Source of the DNA: DATEGZ01 sp035519535
GTDB taxonomy: Bacteria > Acidobacteriota > Vicinamibacteria > Vicinamibacterales > SCN-69-37
NCBI GenBank assembly: GCA_035519535.1
Contig: DATIWF010000104.1
Location: 1-64,000 of the forward strand
Length of the DNA stretch: 64,000 nt
Reading direction: 5' to 3'
The translations under genes were made by a program, and so were the position numbers. The notes under the pieces were generated by a model. It ran no database searches and was not told the DNA's origin. It saw only the letters and a program-made list of their open reading frames with translations. Positions 49,553 through 57,461 of this stretch are shown piece after piece. The first letter of the stretch is position 1. Each line of letters begins with the position of its first letter.

Positions 49553-50499
49553 GCCGGACCGCGTCCGAGCAGCTTCCGGAGCGTGGGCTCGAGGTCCTCG
49601 CCGAGGGCGTCGCGGATCGAATCGTGAGCGCGCTTGAGGCGCCGCAGCGCCTGCGGGTAGGTGAGGCCGGCGCGCTTCATGACGATGGCGGCCTTGACGT
49701 TCCACTTCGCGTCCTTGAGCAGCCCGACGGCCTCGTCGGGCGTCACGCCCGTCACGACCGCGACGATCCGGCGCGCGCGGTCACGCAGCTTCTCGGACCC
49801 GGTCTGCACGTCCACCATCAGGTTGCCGTAGGTCTTGCCGATGCGAATCATCGCGAGCGTGGTGAGCATGTTCAGCACCATCTTCGTGGCGGTGCCCGCC
49901 TTGAGGCGCGTGGACCCCGCGATGACTTCGGGCCCGACCGCCGGCGCGATGATCAGATCGACGAAGGTCTGAAGCTCGGTGCCCGGCCAGCACGTCACGA
50001 AGATGATGCGCGCGCCCTTCTTGCGCGCGCCGGTGAGCGCGCCGCGCACGAACTGCGTGATGCCGCTCGCCGAGACGCCGATGACGACGTCGCGTTTGGA
50101 GACACGGAGCCGCGAGACGCTGCGCGCGCCCTCCTCGAAGTTGTCCTCGACGCCCTCGCGCGCGCGAAACACCGCCTCCTGGCCGCCGGCCATGATGGCC
50201 TGCACGAGCTTGGGCGGCGTGCCGAACGTCGGCGGCATCTCCGCCGCTTCGACGATGCCCAGCCGGCCGCTCGTCCCGGCGCCCACCAGAAACAGCCGGC
50301 CGCCTTTTCTGAGCGCGCCCGTGATGATCTCCACGCCGTGCGCGATGCGCTCGCGCTCCCGGTGCACGGCGGCGACGACCCGACGGTCCTCCGCGCTGAC
50401 CAACTCGACCATGTCGAGCACCGACATCTTGTCGATGCCGAGCGTGGCCGGGTTGATGGCTTCAGTGGGCAGATCCTGCCACTTCGAGTGGTACGGCAT
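49549..50499 (-). CDS. murQ: N-acetylmuramic acid 6-phosphate etherase
   Basis: ATG 50499 gives 316 residues starting MPYHSKWQDLPTEAINPAT, close to the family start; a longer reading would add 27 unrelated residues. SIS-domain motifs are LFLVGAGTSGRLGIVEAAEMPPTFG, ISASG-like VIGVSASGITQFVRGAL, and STRLKAGTATKMVLNMLTTLAM. MurQ removes D-lactate from MurNAc-6-phosphate, giving GlcNAc-6-phosphate. A deacetylase (NagA) to complete the path is not in this window. Confidence 0.94.
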   Translation of the reverse strand: MPYHSKWQDLPTEAINPATLGIDKMSVLDMVELVSAEDRRVVAAVHRERERIAHGVEIITGALRKGGRLFLVGAGTSGRLGIVEAAEMPPTFGTPPKLVQAIMAGGQEAVFRAREGVEDNFEEGARSVSRLRVSKRDVVIGVSASGITQFVRGALTGARKKGARIIFVTCWPGTELQTFVDLIIAPAVGPEVIAGSTRLKAGTATKMVLNMLTTLAMIRIGKTYGNLMVDVQTGSEKLRDRARRIVAVVTGVTPDEAVGLLKDAKWNVKAAIVMKRAGLTYPQALRRLKRAHDSIRDALGEDLEPTLRKLLGRGPA

Positions 50500-50543
50500 G
50501 GCGGACGCGGCTGACGCGAACCGGCCTAGCGTACTCGGATAGC

Positions 50544-51512
50544 ATGACAACCGCAATGCGTCGGCGCCCTGCGCACCCACCGCCCGCCCGGCGCGGCCCC
50601 GGCGCGCCCGACGAGGTGCCGCGCCCGCCGATGGCGATCGTGCGCTACCTGCGCCACGTCGAGATCGAGCGCCGGATGGCCGCCAACACGATCGAAGCCT
50701 ATCGGCGCGATCTGATCCGGCTCGCGCAGTTCGCGGCCGGCCGCGATCGCCCGCTCGAAGCGCTCGACCGCGCCGATCTCGAGGCCTTCGTCCGCGAGTC
50801 GATGGCGGGCGGGCTGTCGCCGACGTCCACGGCGCGGATCGTCGCGACCGTGCGGGGGTTCTACCGGTTCCTGCGGCTCCTCGGCGAGATCGCGCAGAAC
50901 CCGGCCGACGATCTTCATGCGCCGCGGACGCTCTCGTCGCTGCCGCACTCGATCGCGCTCGAGGAGATCGACGCGCTGCTGGCGGCGCCCGACGTGTCCA
51001 CGCCGAAGGGCCTGCGCGACCGCGCGCTGATCGAAGTGCTCTATGCGACCGGCCTCCGCGTCTCCGAGCTCGTCGGCCTGCGGATTGCCGACCTGCGCGC
51101 GGACGAGGGCTACCTGAAGTGCTTCGGGAAGGGCAGCAAGCAGCGCGTGGTGCCGATCGGCGACGAGGCCGTGCGCTGGGTGCGGCGCTACCTCGCCAAT
51201 GCGCGGCCGCGCCTCGTCGGGCGCCGCGAGAGCCCGTTCCTCTTCGTCAACGCGCGCGGCGGCGGCCGGCTGACGCGGCTCGGCTTCTGGAAACTCCTCA
51301 AAGCCTACGGCCGGCAAGCGGGCGTGCGCGGCCGGCTCAGCCCGCACGTGCTGCGCCACTCGTTCGCGACGCACCTGCTCGAACGCGGCGCGGACCTTCG
51401 CGCCATCCAGGCCATGCTCGGCCACGCCGATCTGTCGACGACGCAGATCTACACGCACGTGCTCGAAGCGCGGCTGCGCCAGGTCTACGACCGCTTCCAC
51501 CCGCGGGCGTAG
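50544..51512 (+). CDS. xerD: Tyrosine recombinase XerD/XerC
   Basis: The 322-residue recombinase has an N-terminal SAM-like core-binding domain (ERRMAANTIEAYRRDLIRLAQF) and a catalytic domain with all expected residues: Arg in YATGLRVSELVGL, Lys in GKGSKQRVVPIG, His-x-x-Arg in HVLRHSFATHLL, His in LGHADLSTTQIYTH and its following Tyr. The layout fits chromosomal XerD, which resolves chromosome dimers at dif. A dif-like sequence lies 5.6 kb downstream. The first 30 residues are Pro/Arg-rich and may not all be translated. Confidence 0.92.
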   Translation: MTTAMRRRPAHPPPARRGPGAPDEVPRPPMAIVRYLRHVEIERRMAANTIEAYRRDLIRLAQFAAGRDRPLEALDRADLEAFVRESMAGGLSPTSTARIVATVRGFYRFLRLLGEIAQNPADDLHAPRTLSSLPHSIALEEIDALLAAPDVSTPKGLRDRALIEVLYATGLRVSELVGLRIADLRADEGYLKCFGKGSKQRVVPIGDEAVRWVRRYLANARPRLVGRRESPFLFVNARGGGRLTRLGFWKLLKAYGRQAGVRGRLSPHVLRHSFATHLLERGADLRAIQAMLGHADLSTTQIYTHVLEARLRQVYDRFHPRA

Positions 51513-51527
51513 CGCGCGGCGTGCGTA

Positions 51528-51690
51528 GTGCTGGGTGCTGGGTGCTCGGTGCTTGGTGCGGTGCTGCGTGCCCGGTGCGGCAACGACGTCCGGGAATGCC
51601 GGCGGCGTCCGCTCGAAGGCGGACGCGCCGCACCGGCATCAAGCAACGCACTCGGCGCCGCGCACCGAGCAGCCGGCACCCCGCACCGAG
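51528..51690. repeat. Imperfect palindrome built from iterated GTGCTGG-type heptamers
   Basis: The left arm (51528-51584) runs GTGCTGG, GTGCTGG, GTGCTCG, GTGCTTG and further variants. The right arm (about 51629-51690) holds the inverse words GCACCGA, GCACCCC, GCACCGG. Between them is a perfect small hairpin GCGTCCGC/GCGGACGC. It fills the gap between xerD and metK. It is built on the same plan as the hairpin at 3913-3993 and the array at 3-482, though with a different word. Confidence 0.7.
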
Positions 51691-51770
51691 AATTTGACCG
51701 CCCCGCGCGCGTCTAGTACGCTTAGCTGTTCCGCGGGCGGATGAATTCCCCGCGTGTAAGGAGTCGCTCC

Positions 51771-52922
51771 ATGGGGCGCAACGGCCGCCATTTGTTCACG
51801 TCCGAGTCAGTCACCGAAGGCCATCCCGACAAGATCGCCGACCAGATCTCCGACGGCATCCTCGATTCCATCCTGGCGCAGGATCCAGTCGCGCGCGTCG
51901 CGTGCGAGACGCTCGTCACGACGGGCCTGGCGATCATCGCCGGAGAGATCACGACCAACTGCTACGTCGATTTTCAGAAGATCGTCCGCGAGGTGATCAA
52001 GGACGTCGGCTATACGCGCGCAAAATACGGCTTCGACTACGAGACGTGCTCGGTGCTCTCGTCGATCCACGAGCAGTCGCGCGACATCGGCCAGGGCGTC
52101 GACACCGGCGGCGCCGGCGACCAGGGCCTGATGTTCGGCTTCGCGTGCACGGAAACACCCGAGCTGATGCCGCTGCCGATCATGCTGGCCCACAAGCTCG
52201 TGCGCGGCCTGTCGGAGACGCGCCGCGCCGGCGTGCTCGACTACCTGCGGCCGGACGGCAAGTCGCAGGTCACGGTCGAGTACGAGGGCACGCGTCCCGT
52301 GCGCATCGACGCCATCGTGCTCTCGACGCAGCACAGCCCGACCGTCACGCAGGACACGATTCGCGAGGACCTGATCGAGCGCGTCGTGAACCAGGCGATT
52401 CCGGCCGAACTCGTCGACAAGAAGACGAAAATCTACGTCAATCCGACCGGCCGGTTCGTCACCGGCGGTCCGCACGGCGACGCCGGCGTCACCGGCCGCA
52501 AGATCATCGTGGACACCTACGGCGGCGCCGCGCCGCATGGCGGCGGCGCGTTCTCGGGCAAGGATCCCACCAAGGTCGACCGGTCCGCGTGCTACCTCGC
52601 CCGCCACATCGCGAAGAACGTCGTCGCGGCCGGGCTCGCGGACCGCGCGCTCGTGCAGCTGGCCTACGCGATCGGCGTCGCCGATCCCGTGTCGATCCTC
52701 GTGGACACGAGCGGGACCGGACGGGTGGCCGATGACAAGCTCGTCGAGCTCGTCCGCGGCCACTTCAAGCTCACGCCGCGCGGCATCATCGAGTCCCTCG
52801 ACTTGCGGCGGCCGATCTACCGCAAGACGGCGGCCTTCGGACACTTCGGACGCCAGGAGCCCGAGTTCACCTGGGAACGCACGGACCGCGCGAGCGCGAT
52901 GCGCGCCGACGCGGGCCTGTAA
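51771..52922 (+). CDS. metK: S-adenosylmethionine synthetase
   Basis: The 383-residue MetK has the N-terminal FTSESVTEGHPDKIADQISDG, the methionine-binding DQGLMFGFACTETPELMPLP, and GPHGDAGVTGRKIIVDTYGG with the P-loop-like GGGAFSGKDPTKVDRSAC. It makes SAM from methionine and ATP. ATG 51771 is preferred because AAGGAG (51758-51763) is correctly spaced; an ATG at 51741 lacks a ribosome site. No SAM riboswitch fold is visible in the upstream gap. Confidence 0.97.
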   Translation: MGRNGRHLFTSESVTEGHPDKIADQISDGILDSILAQDPVARVACETLVTTGLAIIAGEITTNCYVDFQKIVREVIKDVGYTRAKYGFDYETCSVLSSIHEQSRDIGQGVDTGGAGDQGLMFGFACTETPELMPLPIMLAHKLVRGLSETRRAGVLDYLRPDGKSQVTVEYEGTRPVRIDAIVLSTQHSPTVTQDTIREDLIERVVNQAIPAELVDKKTKIYVNPTGRFVTGGPHGDAGVTGRKIIVDTYGGAAPHGGGAFSGKDPTKVDRSACYLARHIAKNVVAAGLADRALVQLAYAIGVADPVSILVDTSGTGRVADDKLVELVRGHFKLTPRGIIESLDLRRPIYRKTAAFGHFGRQEPEFTWERTDRASAMRADAGL

Positions 52923-52938
52923 CCCCTCGCGCCCGTCC

Positions 52939-52960
52939 GGCCCGCCAGGCCGGGCGGGCC
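52939..52960 (+). terminator. GC hairpin after metK
   Basis: GGCCCGCC and GGCGGGCC form an 8-bp perfect stem around six bases, 17 bases past the metK stop. There is no T-run, and the next gene starts 18 bases later, so it may only attenuate. Confidence 0.3.
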
Positions 52961-52977
52961 CTGAACCTGCCAACGCC

Positions 52978-54666
52978 GTGCCGCGCCTCCTCCGATCCAC
53001 GATCCTGATGGCGGCGGCGGTTGCCGCCGGCCTGGCGTGCTACGTCGGCGCGACGCTGCCCCCGCGCACCGTCACGCTCGACGGCGCCCCGTCACGCCAG
53101 ACGGTCTTCGGCGCGTACCACATCCACACGAATCGATCCGACGGGTCCGGCACGCCCGACGAGATCGCCGCGGCGGCCGCGCGGAGCGGCCTCGCCTTCG
53201 TGATCGTCACCGACCACGGCGACGGCACGCGTCCGCCCGACCCGCCCGCGTATCGGCACGGCGTGCTGTACGTCGATGCCCTCGAGATCAACACACTCGC
53301 CGGCCACCTCGTCGCGCTGGGGCTGACCGCCGCCGCGCCGTACCCGCTGGCGGGGGAGGCAGCCGACGTGATCGAGGACGTGCACCGACTCGGCGGCTGG
53401 GCGGTCGTGGCGCACCCGGATTCACCCAATCCCGCGCTGCAGTGGCGTGACTGGACGGTGCCCTACGACGGCGTCGAGTGGCTCAACGCGGACTCGGAGT
53501 GGCGCGGCCAGACGGTCTCGAGTCTGGCGGGCACGGCGCTGCGCGCGATCGTGCGGTCCCCGGAGTCGATCGCGTCGCTGTTCCGCCGGCCATCCCGCAC
53601 GCTCCAGCGGTGGGACGATGCGATTCAGTACCGGCCGGTGGTGGCGCTCGCGGCCCTCGACGCGCACGCGCGGCTGCCGTGGCCGGGCAGCAACGAGCCG
53701 CGTCGGCGCACGATCCTGGCGCGGCCTGGCTACGACTCGATGTTTCGCACGCTCCAGCAGGGAGTGATCCTCGACGCGCCGTGGTCGGGCGACGCCCCGG
53801 CTGACGCGTCCCGGCTGCTCCAGGCGATCGAGGGCGGGCGCACGTTTTCGATCGTGCGCGCGCTCGCGGGCCCGGCGGAGCTCCAGTTCGTCGCGACGCA
53901 GGCCGGCCGCTGGGTCGTGATGGGCGGCCGGCTCCCGGACATGAGTCCCGTGCACTTCCACGCCGCCGTGCCGCAGGCGCCGGGCGTCGAACTGGTGCTC
54001 GTGCAGCGGAACCGCGCCTTGGCGAGAGGGAAGGGCAGTCTCGATTGGGCCGGGGGCCCCTCACCCGGCGCGTACCGCGTCGAGGTGCGCTTCCCCGGAA
54101 CCGACGTCCCGTGGCTCTTGTCGAACCCGATCTACGCCGGCGTGCCGCCGCTTGACGCGCCCGCCGTCGCGGCGCCACCGGCGACGACTGCGGCGCTGGC
54201 GCTTGGCGCCGATCGCGGCTGGCGCGCCGAGCACGACGCGGCGTCCCGCGCGGACGTCGCCGCCGGCCCCGCAGACGTCAGCTTGACGTTCGCGCTGGGC
54301 GCGGGCCCGCCGGCCGGACAGTACGCGGCCGTCGTGACCGACGTCGACGGCGAGGAGGCATTCGACGCGGTGCAGTTCACAGCCCGAGCCGATCGGCCGA
54401 TGCGCGTCTCGCTGCAGGTGCGGCTGCTCAGCGGCCAGCGCTGGCGGCGCTCGGTGTACGTCGACGGCGCGGCGCGATCGGTGGTCGTGCACCTCGACGA
54501 GTTCGAGCGGGTCGAGACCGCGTCGGTCCTCCGGCCGAACGCGGCGCGAATTCGCAGTGTGCTCTTCGTCGTGGACACGCTCAACACGACGCCCGGCACG
54601 CGCGGCAGCCTCACGCTGTCGAACGTCGCGCTGTCACGCGCGCCGGTCGTCGACGCGGGGAAGTAG
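52978..54666 (+). CDS. Exported PHP-domain phosphoesterase-like protein
   Basis: GTG 52978 gives 562 residues with an N-terminal hydrophobic segment (TILMAAAVAAGLACYVGATL) that is a signal or anchor. The PHP metal motifs follow: YHIHTNRSDGSGTPDEI, VIVTDHGDG, VDALEINT and VVAHPDSPNP. Residues 330-562 form a beta-rich C-terminal region with no family I recognise. PHP enzymes hydrolyse phosphoesters or are nucleases; export of such a domain is unusual and the substrate is unknown. It meets the convergent LptF-LptG gene with a 2-bp gap. Confidence 0.78.
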   Translation: MPRLLRSTILMAAAVAAGLACYVGATLPPRTVTLDGAPSRQTVFGAYHIHTNRSDGSGTPDEIAAAAARSGLAFVIVTDHGDGTRPPDPPAYRHGVLYVDALEINTLAGHLVALGLTAAAPYPLAGEAADVIEDVHRLGGWAVVAHPDSPNPALQWRDWTVPYDGVEWLNADSEWRGQTVSSLAGTALRAIVRSPESIASLFRRPSRTLQRWDDAIQYRPVVALAALDAHARLPWPGSNEPRRRTILARPGYDSMFRTLQQGVILDAPWSGDAPADASRLLQAIEGGRTFSIVRALAGPAELQFVATQAGRWVVMGGRLPDMSPVHFHAAVPQAPGVELVLVQRNRALARGKGSLDWAGGPSPGAYRVEVRFPGTDVPWLLSNPIYAGVPPLDAPAVAAPPATTAALALGADRGWRAEHDAASRADVAAGPADVSLTFALGAGPPAGQYAAVVTDVDGEEAFDAVQFTARADRPMRVSLQVRLLSGQRWRRSVYVDGAARSVVVHLDEFERVETASVLRPNAARIRSVLFVVDTLNTTPGTRGSLTLSNVALSRAPVVDAGK

Positions 54667-54668
54667 CG

Positions 54669-56993
54669 TCAGGTCCGCACCGTCAGCATCAGATAGCCGG
54701 CGCCCGCCAGGAACAGGACGTTCGCAGCCCACGCCGCGAGCGGCGCCGGCAGAATGGCGGCCGTGCCCATCGCGACGAAGACCGTCATGAGGAGCCAGTA
54801 GCCGAGCGCGAGCACGAGCGCCAGCCCGATGCCGTACAGCGCGCCGCGGCGGCCGGTCGTCACGCCGAAGGGCACCCCGAGCAGCGTCATCACGAGCGTC
54901 ACGAGCGGAAACGCGATCTTCTTCTGCAGGTTCACGCGCTGTTCCGCGACGCTGAAGCCGCTCGCGCCCAGGCGGGCGATGTAGGCGCGCAGCTCGCCGA
55001 ACGTCATCACGTCGGCCCCGACCTGGGCCGCGCTGAAGTTGGCCGGATCGCCGAAATCCACCGTACGCGTCGTGAAGGACTCGCGCATCTTCCCGCCCCG
55101 CGGCTGGAAGCGCTGCACCCAGCCCGCCTCGGCGAGCCAGGCCCGGTCGCTCGGCCGGAACGAGGCGCGCCGGGCGTGCGTGTGGAGCGTCAGGCGGTAC
55201 GGCGAAGGGGCCGTGTCGAAAATCGACGCATCGTAGAGCGTGGTCCGCCGCGGATCGTAGGCGAGGTAGTAGTAGAGCCGCCCGTTCTCGCCGGCGAGCC
55301 AGTTGCGGTTCTCGACGTCGAGCGTGCGGGCCGGCCGGCCGTGGATGACGTCGCTCAGGGCGTCGGCCTTGCGCTGGGCCTGGGCAATGACCCGCTCCTG
55401 CAGGAAGAACAGCAGGCCGCTCCACACGAGCGCGAGGGCCAGGAGCGGCACCGCCGCCCGATAGAGGCTGACGCCGCAGGCGCGCATCACGGTCAGCTCG
55501 CTCGAGCGGGTGAGCCCGCCGATGGTCGCGAGCACGGCGACGAGCGTGGCGGTCGGCACGACGTACGCGATGAACTGCGGCGTCGAGTACCAGAGATACT
55601 GGCCGAGGATGCCCGCGGTGGCCTGGCCCTTCAGGACCTTGTCGGACAGGTCGATGACGGTCCCGATGTAGTACAGGCCGAGGAACGCCGCGAATGCCAG
55701 GGCCGCCACGCGCAGGTACTGCGCGCTCACGTAGACGTCGAGCAGCCGCGGTCGCGGGACGGCCAGCACCGGCACGCGAATGACCACGACGACCCGGCGG
55801 CCGCCCCCGGCCGCCGCCGAGCCGACCCGCGGGCGGGCGAGCCACTGGAGGAAGCGATCGATCGCCGCCGGAATGGCGAGCGCCGCGCCGGCGGCGCGCT
55901 CGCGCTTCCACAACAGCCAGAGGCCCAGGACGCCCAGGGCGATGTTCGGCACCCAGCGCGCCCAGACGGGCGAGAAGTGGTTGCCCTTGGTGAGGGCCTC
56001 GGCGACCTCGAGCAACGCGTAGTAGACGAAGATCACGACCAAGCCCAGGGTGAGGCCGGCGAGCTTGCCCTCCTTCCGCGTGTGCAGACCGAGCGCGAGG
56101 CCGATCATCGCGAACACCAGGCACGCCGCGGGGAAGGAGAACTTCTGATGCAGGTACATCACCGCCTGGCGCGCCGTGCCGCCCGCGCGCCGGTCGGCGT
56201 CGATCAGCTTCTCGAGGTCCGCGATCGACATCTCCGGCAGGCCGCGGTCCAGGTTCCCGGAGCCGAAGACGGAGTCGGCCGGAATCTGGATGCGCAGGGG
56301 CTCGCTCGTCTCGGTCGTGTCGTAGACGGTCGGGTCGGCGCCGGGCAGGTACTGGCGGGCCTGATAGAGCCAGAGGTCCACCTCGTGCCTGGGCGAATCG
56401 AGGACGAGCTGGGCCGACTCGGCGAGGGTCACGCTGGGCCGGCCGGGCTGGCTGGTGTCCGCCAGGAACACCCCCTGCCAGCCCCCACCGGGACGGTTGC
56501 CCCGGACGTAGAGGACCTTGCCCGGGAAGCCTTCGTAGAACTGGCCGGCCTTGACGTCCGTGTCGGTCTGCTGCGTCAGCAGGTGAAAGGTCACCTCGCG
56601 GAAGCGCTGGTTCCCGTTGGGGACCGCCTCGACCATGACGTAGAGGTCGGCGGCGGCGACGATCACGGTGAAGAGCAGCACCGGGCGCAGGAGCCGGAGG
56701 GGGTTGACGCCGCACGCCAGGAGCGCCACGGCTTCCCGGTCGCCGGACAGGCGCCCGAGGGCCATCAGCAATCCGGCGAGGAGCGCCATCGGGATCGTGA
56801 CGCCGAGCGACTGCGGCAAGAGGGTCAGCAGGAGGAAGCCGACCGTCGGCAGCGGGACGTTCTTCGCGAGCAGGTTCTGCGCGTAGTTCAGCATCGGCTG
56901 GACGGCCAGCGCAAACGTGAACACCCCAAGCGCCAGGAAGAACGGCGGCAGGATTTCCCGCAGCAGGTAGCGGTCCAGCGTGCGCAACATCAT
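54669..56993 (-). CDS. Single-chain LptF-LptG permease of the LPS exporter
   Basis: The 774-residue protein is two YjgP/YjgQ-family permeases in one frame. The first half (1-390) begins MMLRTLDRYLLREILPPFFLALGVF and includes QSLGVTIPMALLAGLLMALGRLSGDREAVAL and a periplasmic jellyroll; the second half (from about 410, RLLDVYVSAQYLRVAALAF) repeats the plan with YVVPTATLVAVLATIGGLTRSSELTVMRACGVSL. The loop motif before the Arg-rich coupling helix appears twice. LptF and LptG are normally separate, about 360 residues each. With LptB (38.0 kb) and the LptC/LptA-like protein it would form the LPS extraction machine. Confidence 0.92.
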   Translation of the reverse strand: MMLRTLDRYLLREILPPFFLALGVFTFALAVQPMLNYAQNLLAKNVPLPTVGFLLLTLLPQSLGVTIPMALLAGLLMALGRLSGDREAVALLACGVNPLRLLRPVLLFTVIVAAADLYVMVEAVPNGNQRFREVTFHLLTQQTDTDVKAGQFYEGFPGKVLYVRGNRPGGGWQGVFLADTSQPGRPSVTLAESAQLVLDSPRHEVDLWLYQARQYLPGADPTVYDTTETSEPLRIQIPADSVFGSGNLDRGLPEMSIADLEKLIDADRRAGGTARQAVMYLHQKFSFPAACLVFAMIGLALGLHTRKEGKLAGLTLGLVVIFVYYALLEVAEALTKGNHFSPVWARWVPNIALGVLGLWLLWKRERAAGAALAIPAAIDRFLQWLARPRVGSAAAGGGRRVVVVIRVPVLAVPRPRLLDVYVSAQYLRVAALAFAAFLGLYYIGTVIDLSDKVLKGQATAGILGQYLWYSTPQFIAYVVPTATLVAVLATIGGLTRSSELTVMRACGVSLYRAAVPLLALALVWSGLLFFLQERVIAQAQRKADALSDVIHGRPARTLDVENRNWLAGENGRLYYYLAYDPRRTTLYDASIFDTAPSPYRLTLHTHARRASFRPSDRAWLAEAGWVQRFQPRGGKMRESFTTRTVDFGDPANFSAAQVGADVMTFGELRAYIARLGASGFSVAEQRVNLQKKIAFPLVTLVMTLLGVPFGVTTGRRGALYGIGLALVLALGYWLLMTVFVAMGTAAILPAPLAAWAANVLFLAGAGYLMLTVRT

Positions 56994-57120
56994 GAGTGAC
57001 GACGAGGGGACGTTAGCACAGCGAGTGGGCGTCCCCGGGGGGGCCCCGGGGGTTTCCGCGAGACGCGCCGAGGCACGCGCACAAACCTTCCACAGCCTGG
57101 ATGTAGGCGTGATTTCGCCA

Positions 57121-57148
57121 ACGTCTGATAAGATATGTTATGTTTACT
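57121..57148 (+). other. dif-like XerC/XerD recombination site candidate
   Basis: The 28 bases split into arms ACGTCTGATAA and TTATGTTTACT around the six-base centre GATATG. The inner ATAA-N6-TTAT symmetry and the right arm fit bacterial dif sites (known right arms TTATGTTAAAT and TTATGTAAACT; nine of eleven bases match each). The left arm matches E. coli only at its inner end. Closeness to parAB is unusual for a terminus site. Confidence 0.4.
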
Positions 57149-57209
57149 TGAAGCCATCCAGCCAGAGACCGGCCATGGTTCGACGGGCCGCCAGGCCCTG
57201 CGCGCCGCT

Positions 57210-57309
57210 CCTCTGGCGGTCCCGGTCCACGGGCTCCTCACGCTCGGCATCTGCTCGCGGCCTCTGGCGGTCCCGGCCCACGGGCTCCTCACGCGGCATC
57301 TGCTCGCGG
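57210..57309 (+). repeat. Two-copy 51-bp tandem repeat
   Basis: The unit starting CCTCTGGCGGTCCCGG at 57210 recurs at 57261, with one substitution (GTCCACGGG to GCCCACGGG) and a 2-base difference near the end. The length, 17 codons, keeps any reading frame, but no convincing protein is seen. Confidence 0.8.
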
Positions 57310-57461
57310 CCTTCGCTGCGGACCGCCAACACTTCGCTGCTGAACTGCCAGCGCACTGGCCCCCGACACTCTCGATCGTTTTCTGATTCTTGTTGGCGCT
57401 TGCGGGAGGCATGCACGCCCCGGCGGGAATCGCGCGCGCCACGGCGCGTGCGGACGCAGCG

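Larger units (their letters stand above)
56994..57461. other. Gene-poor gap with a dif-like site and a 51-bp tandem repeat
   Basis: This 468-bp gap lies between the LptF-LptG gene and parB. I see no convincing gene: short open frames here overlap the tandem repeat on both strands and match nothing I recognise. It contains the only AT-rich patch in the neighbourhood (57121-57149) and a two-copy 51-bp repeat (57210-57309). Confidence 0.7.

Noticed and set aside
51513..51770. SAM riboswitch upstream of metK
   Set aside because: The gap is filled by iterated GTGCTGG words and a GC hairpin; none of the SAM aptamer core motifs is visible.
57138..57153. parS site (TGTTTACTTGAAGCCA against TGTTTCACGTGAAACA)
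   Set aside because: Only about half the bases match and the central palindrome is absent; the dif-like reading explains the sequence better.
57100..57461. Short genes on either strand in the parB-LptFG gap
   Set aside because: The open frames overlap each other and the 51-bp repeat, have no ribosome site and match nothing I recognise.
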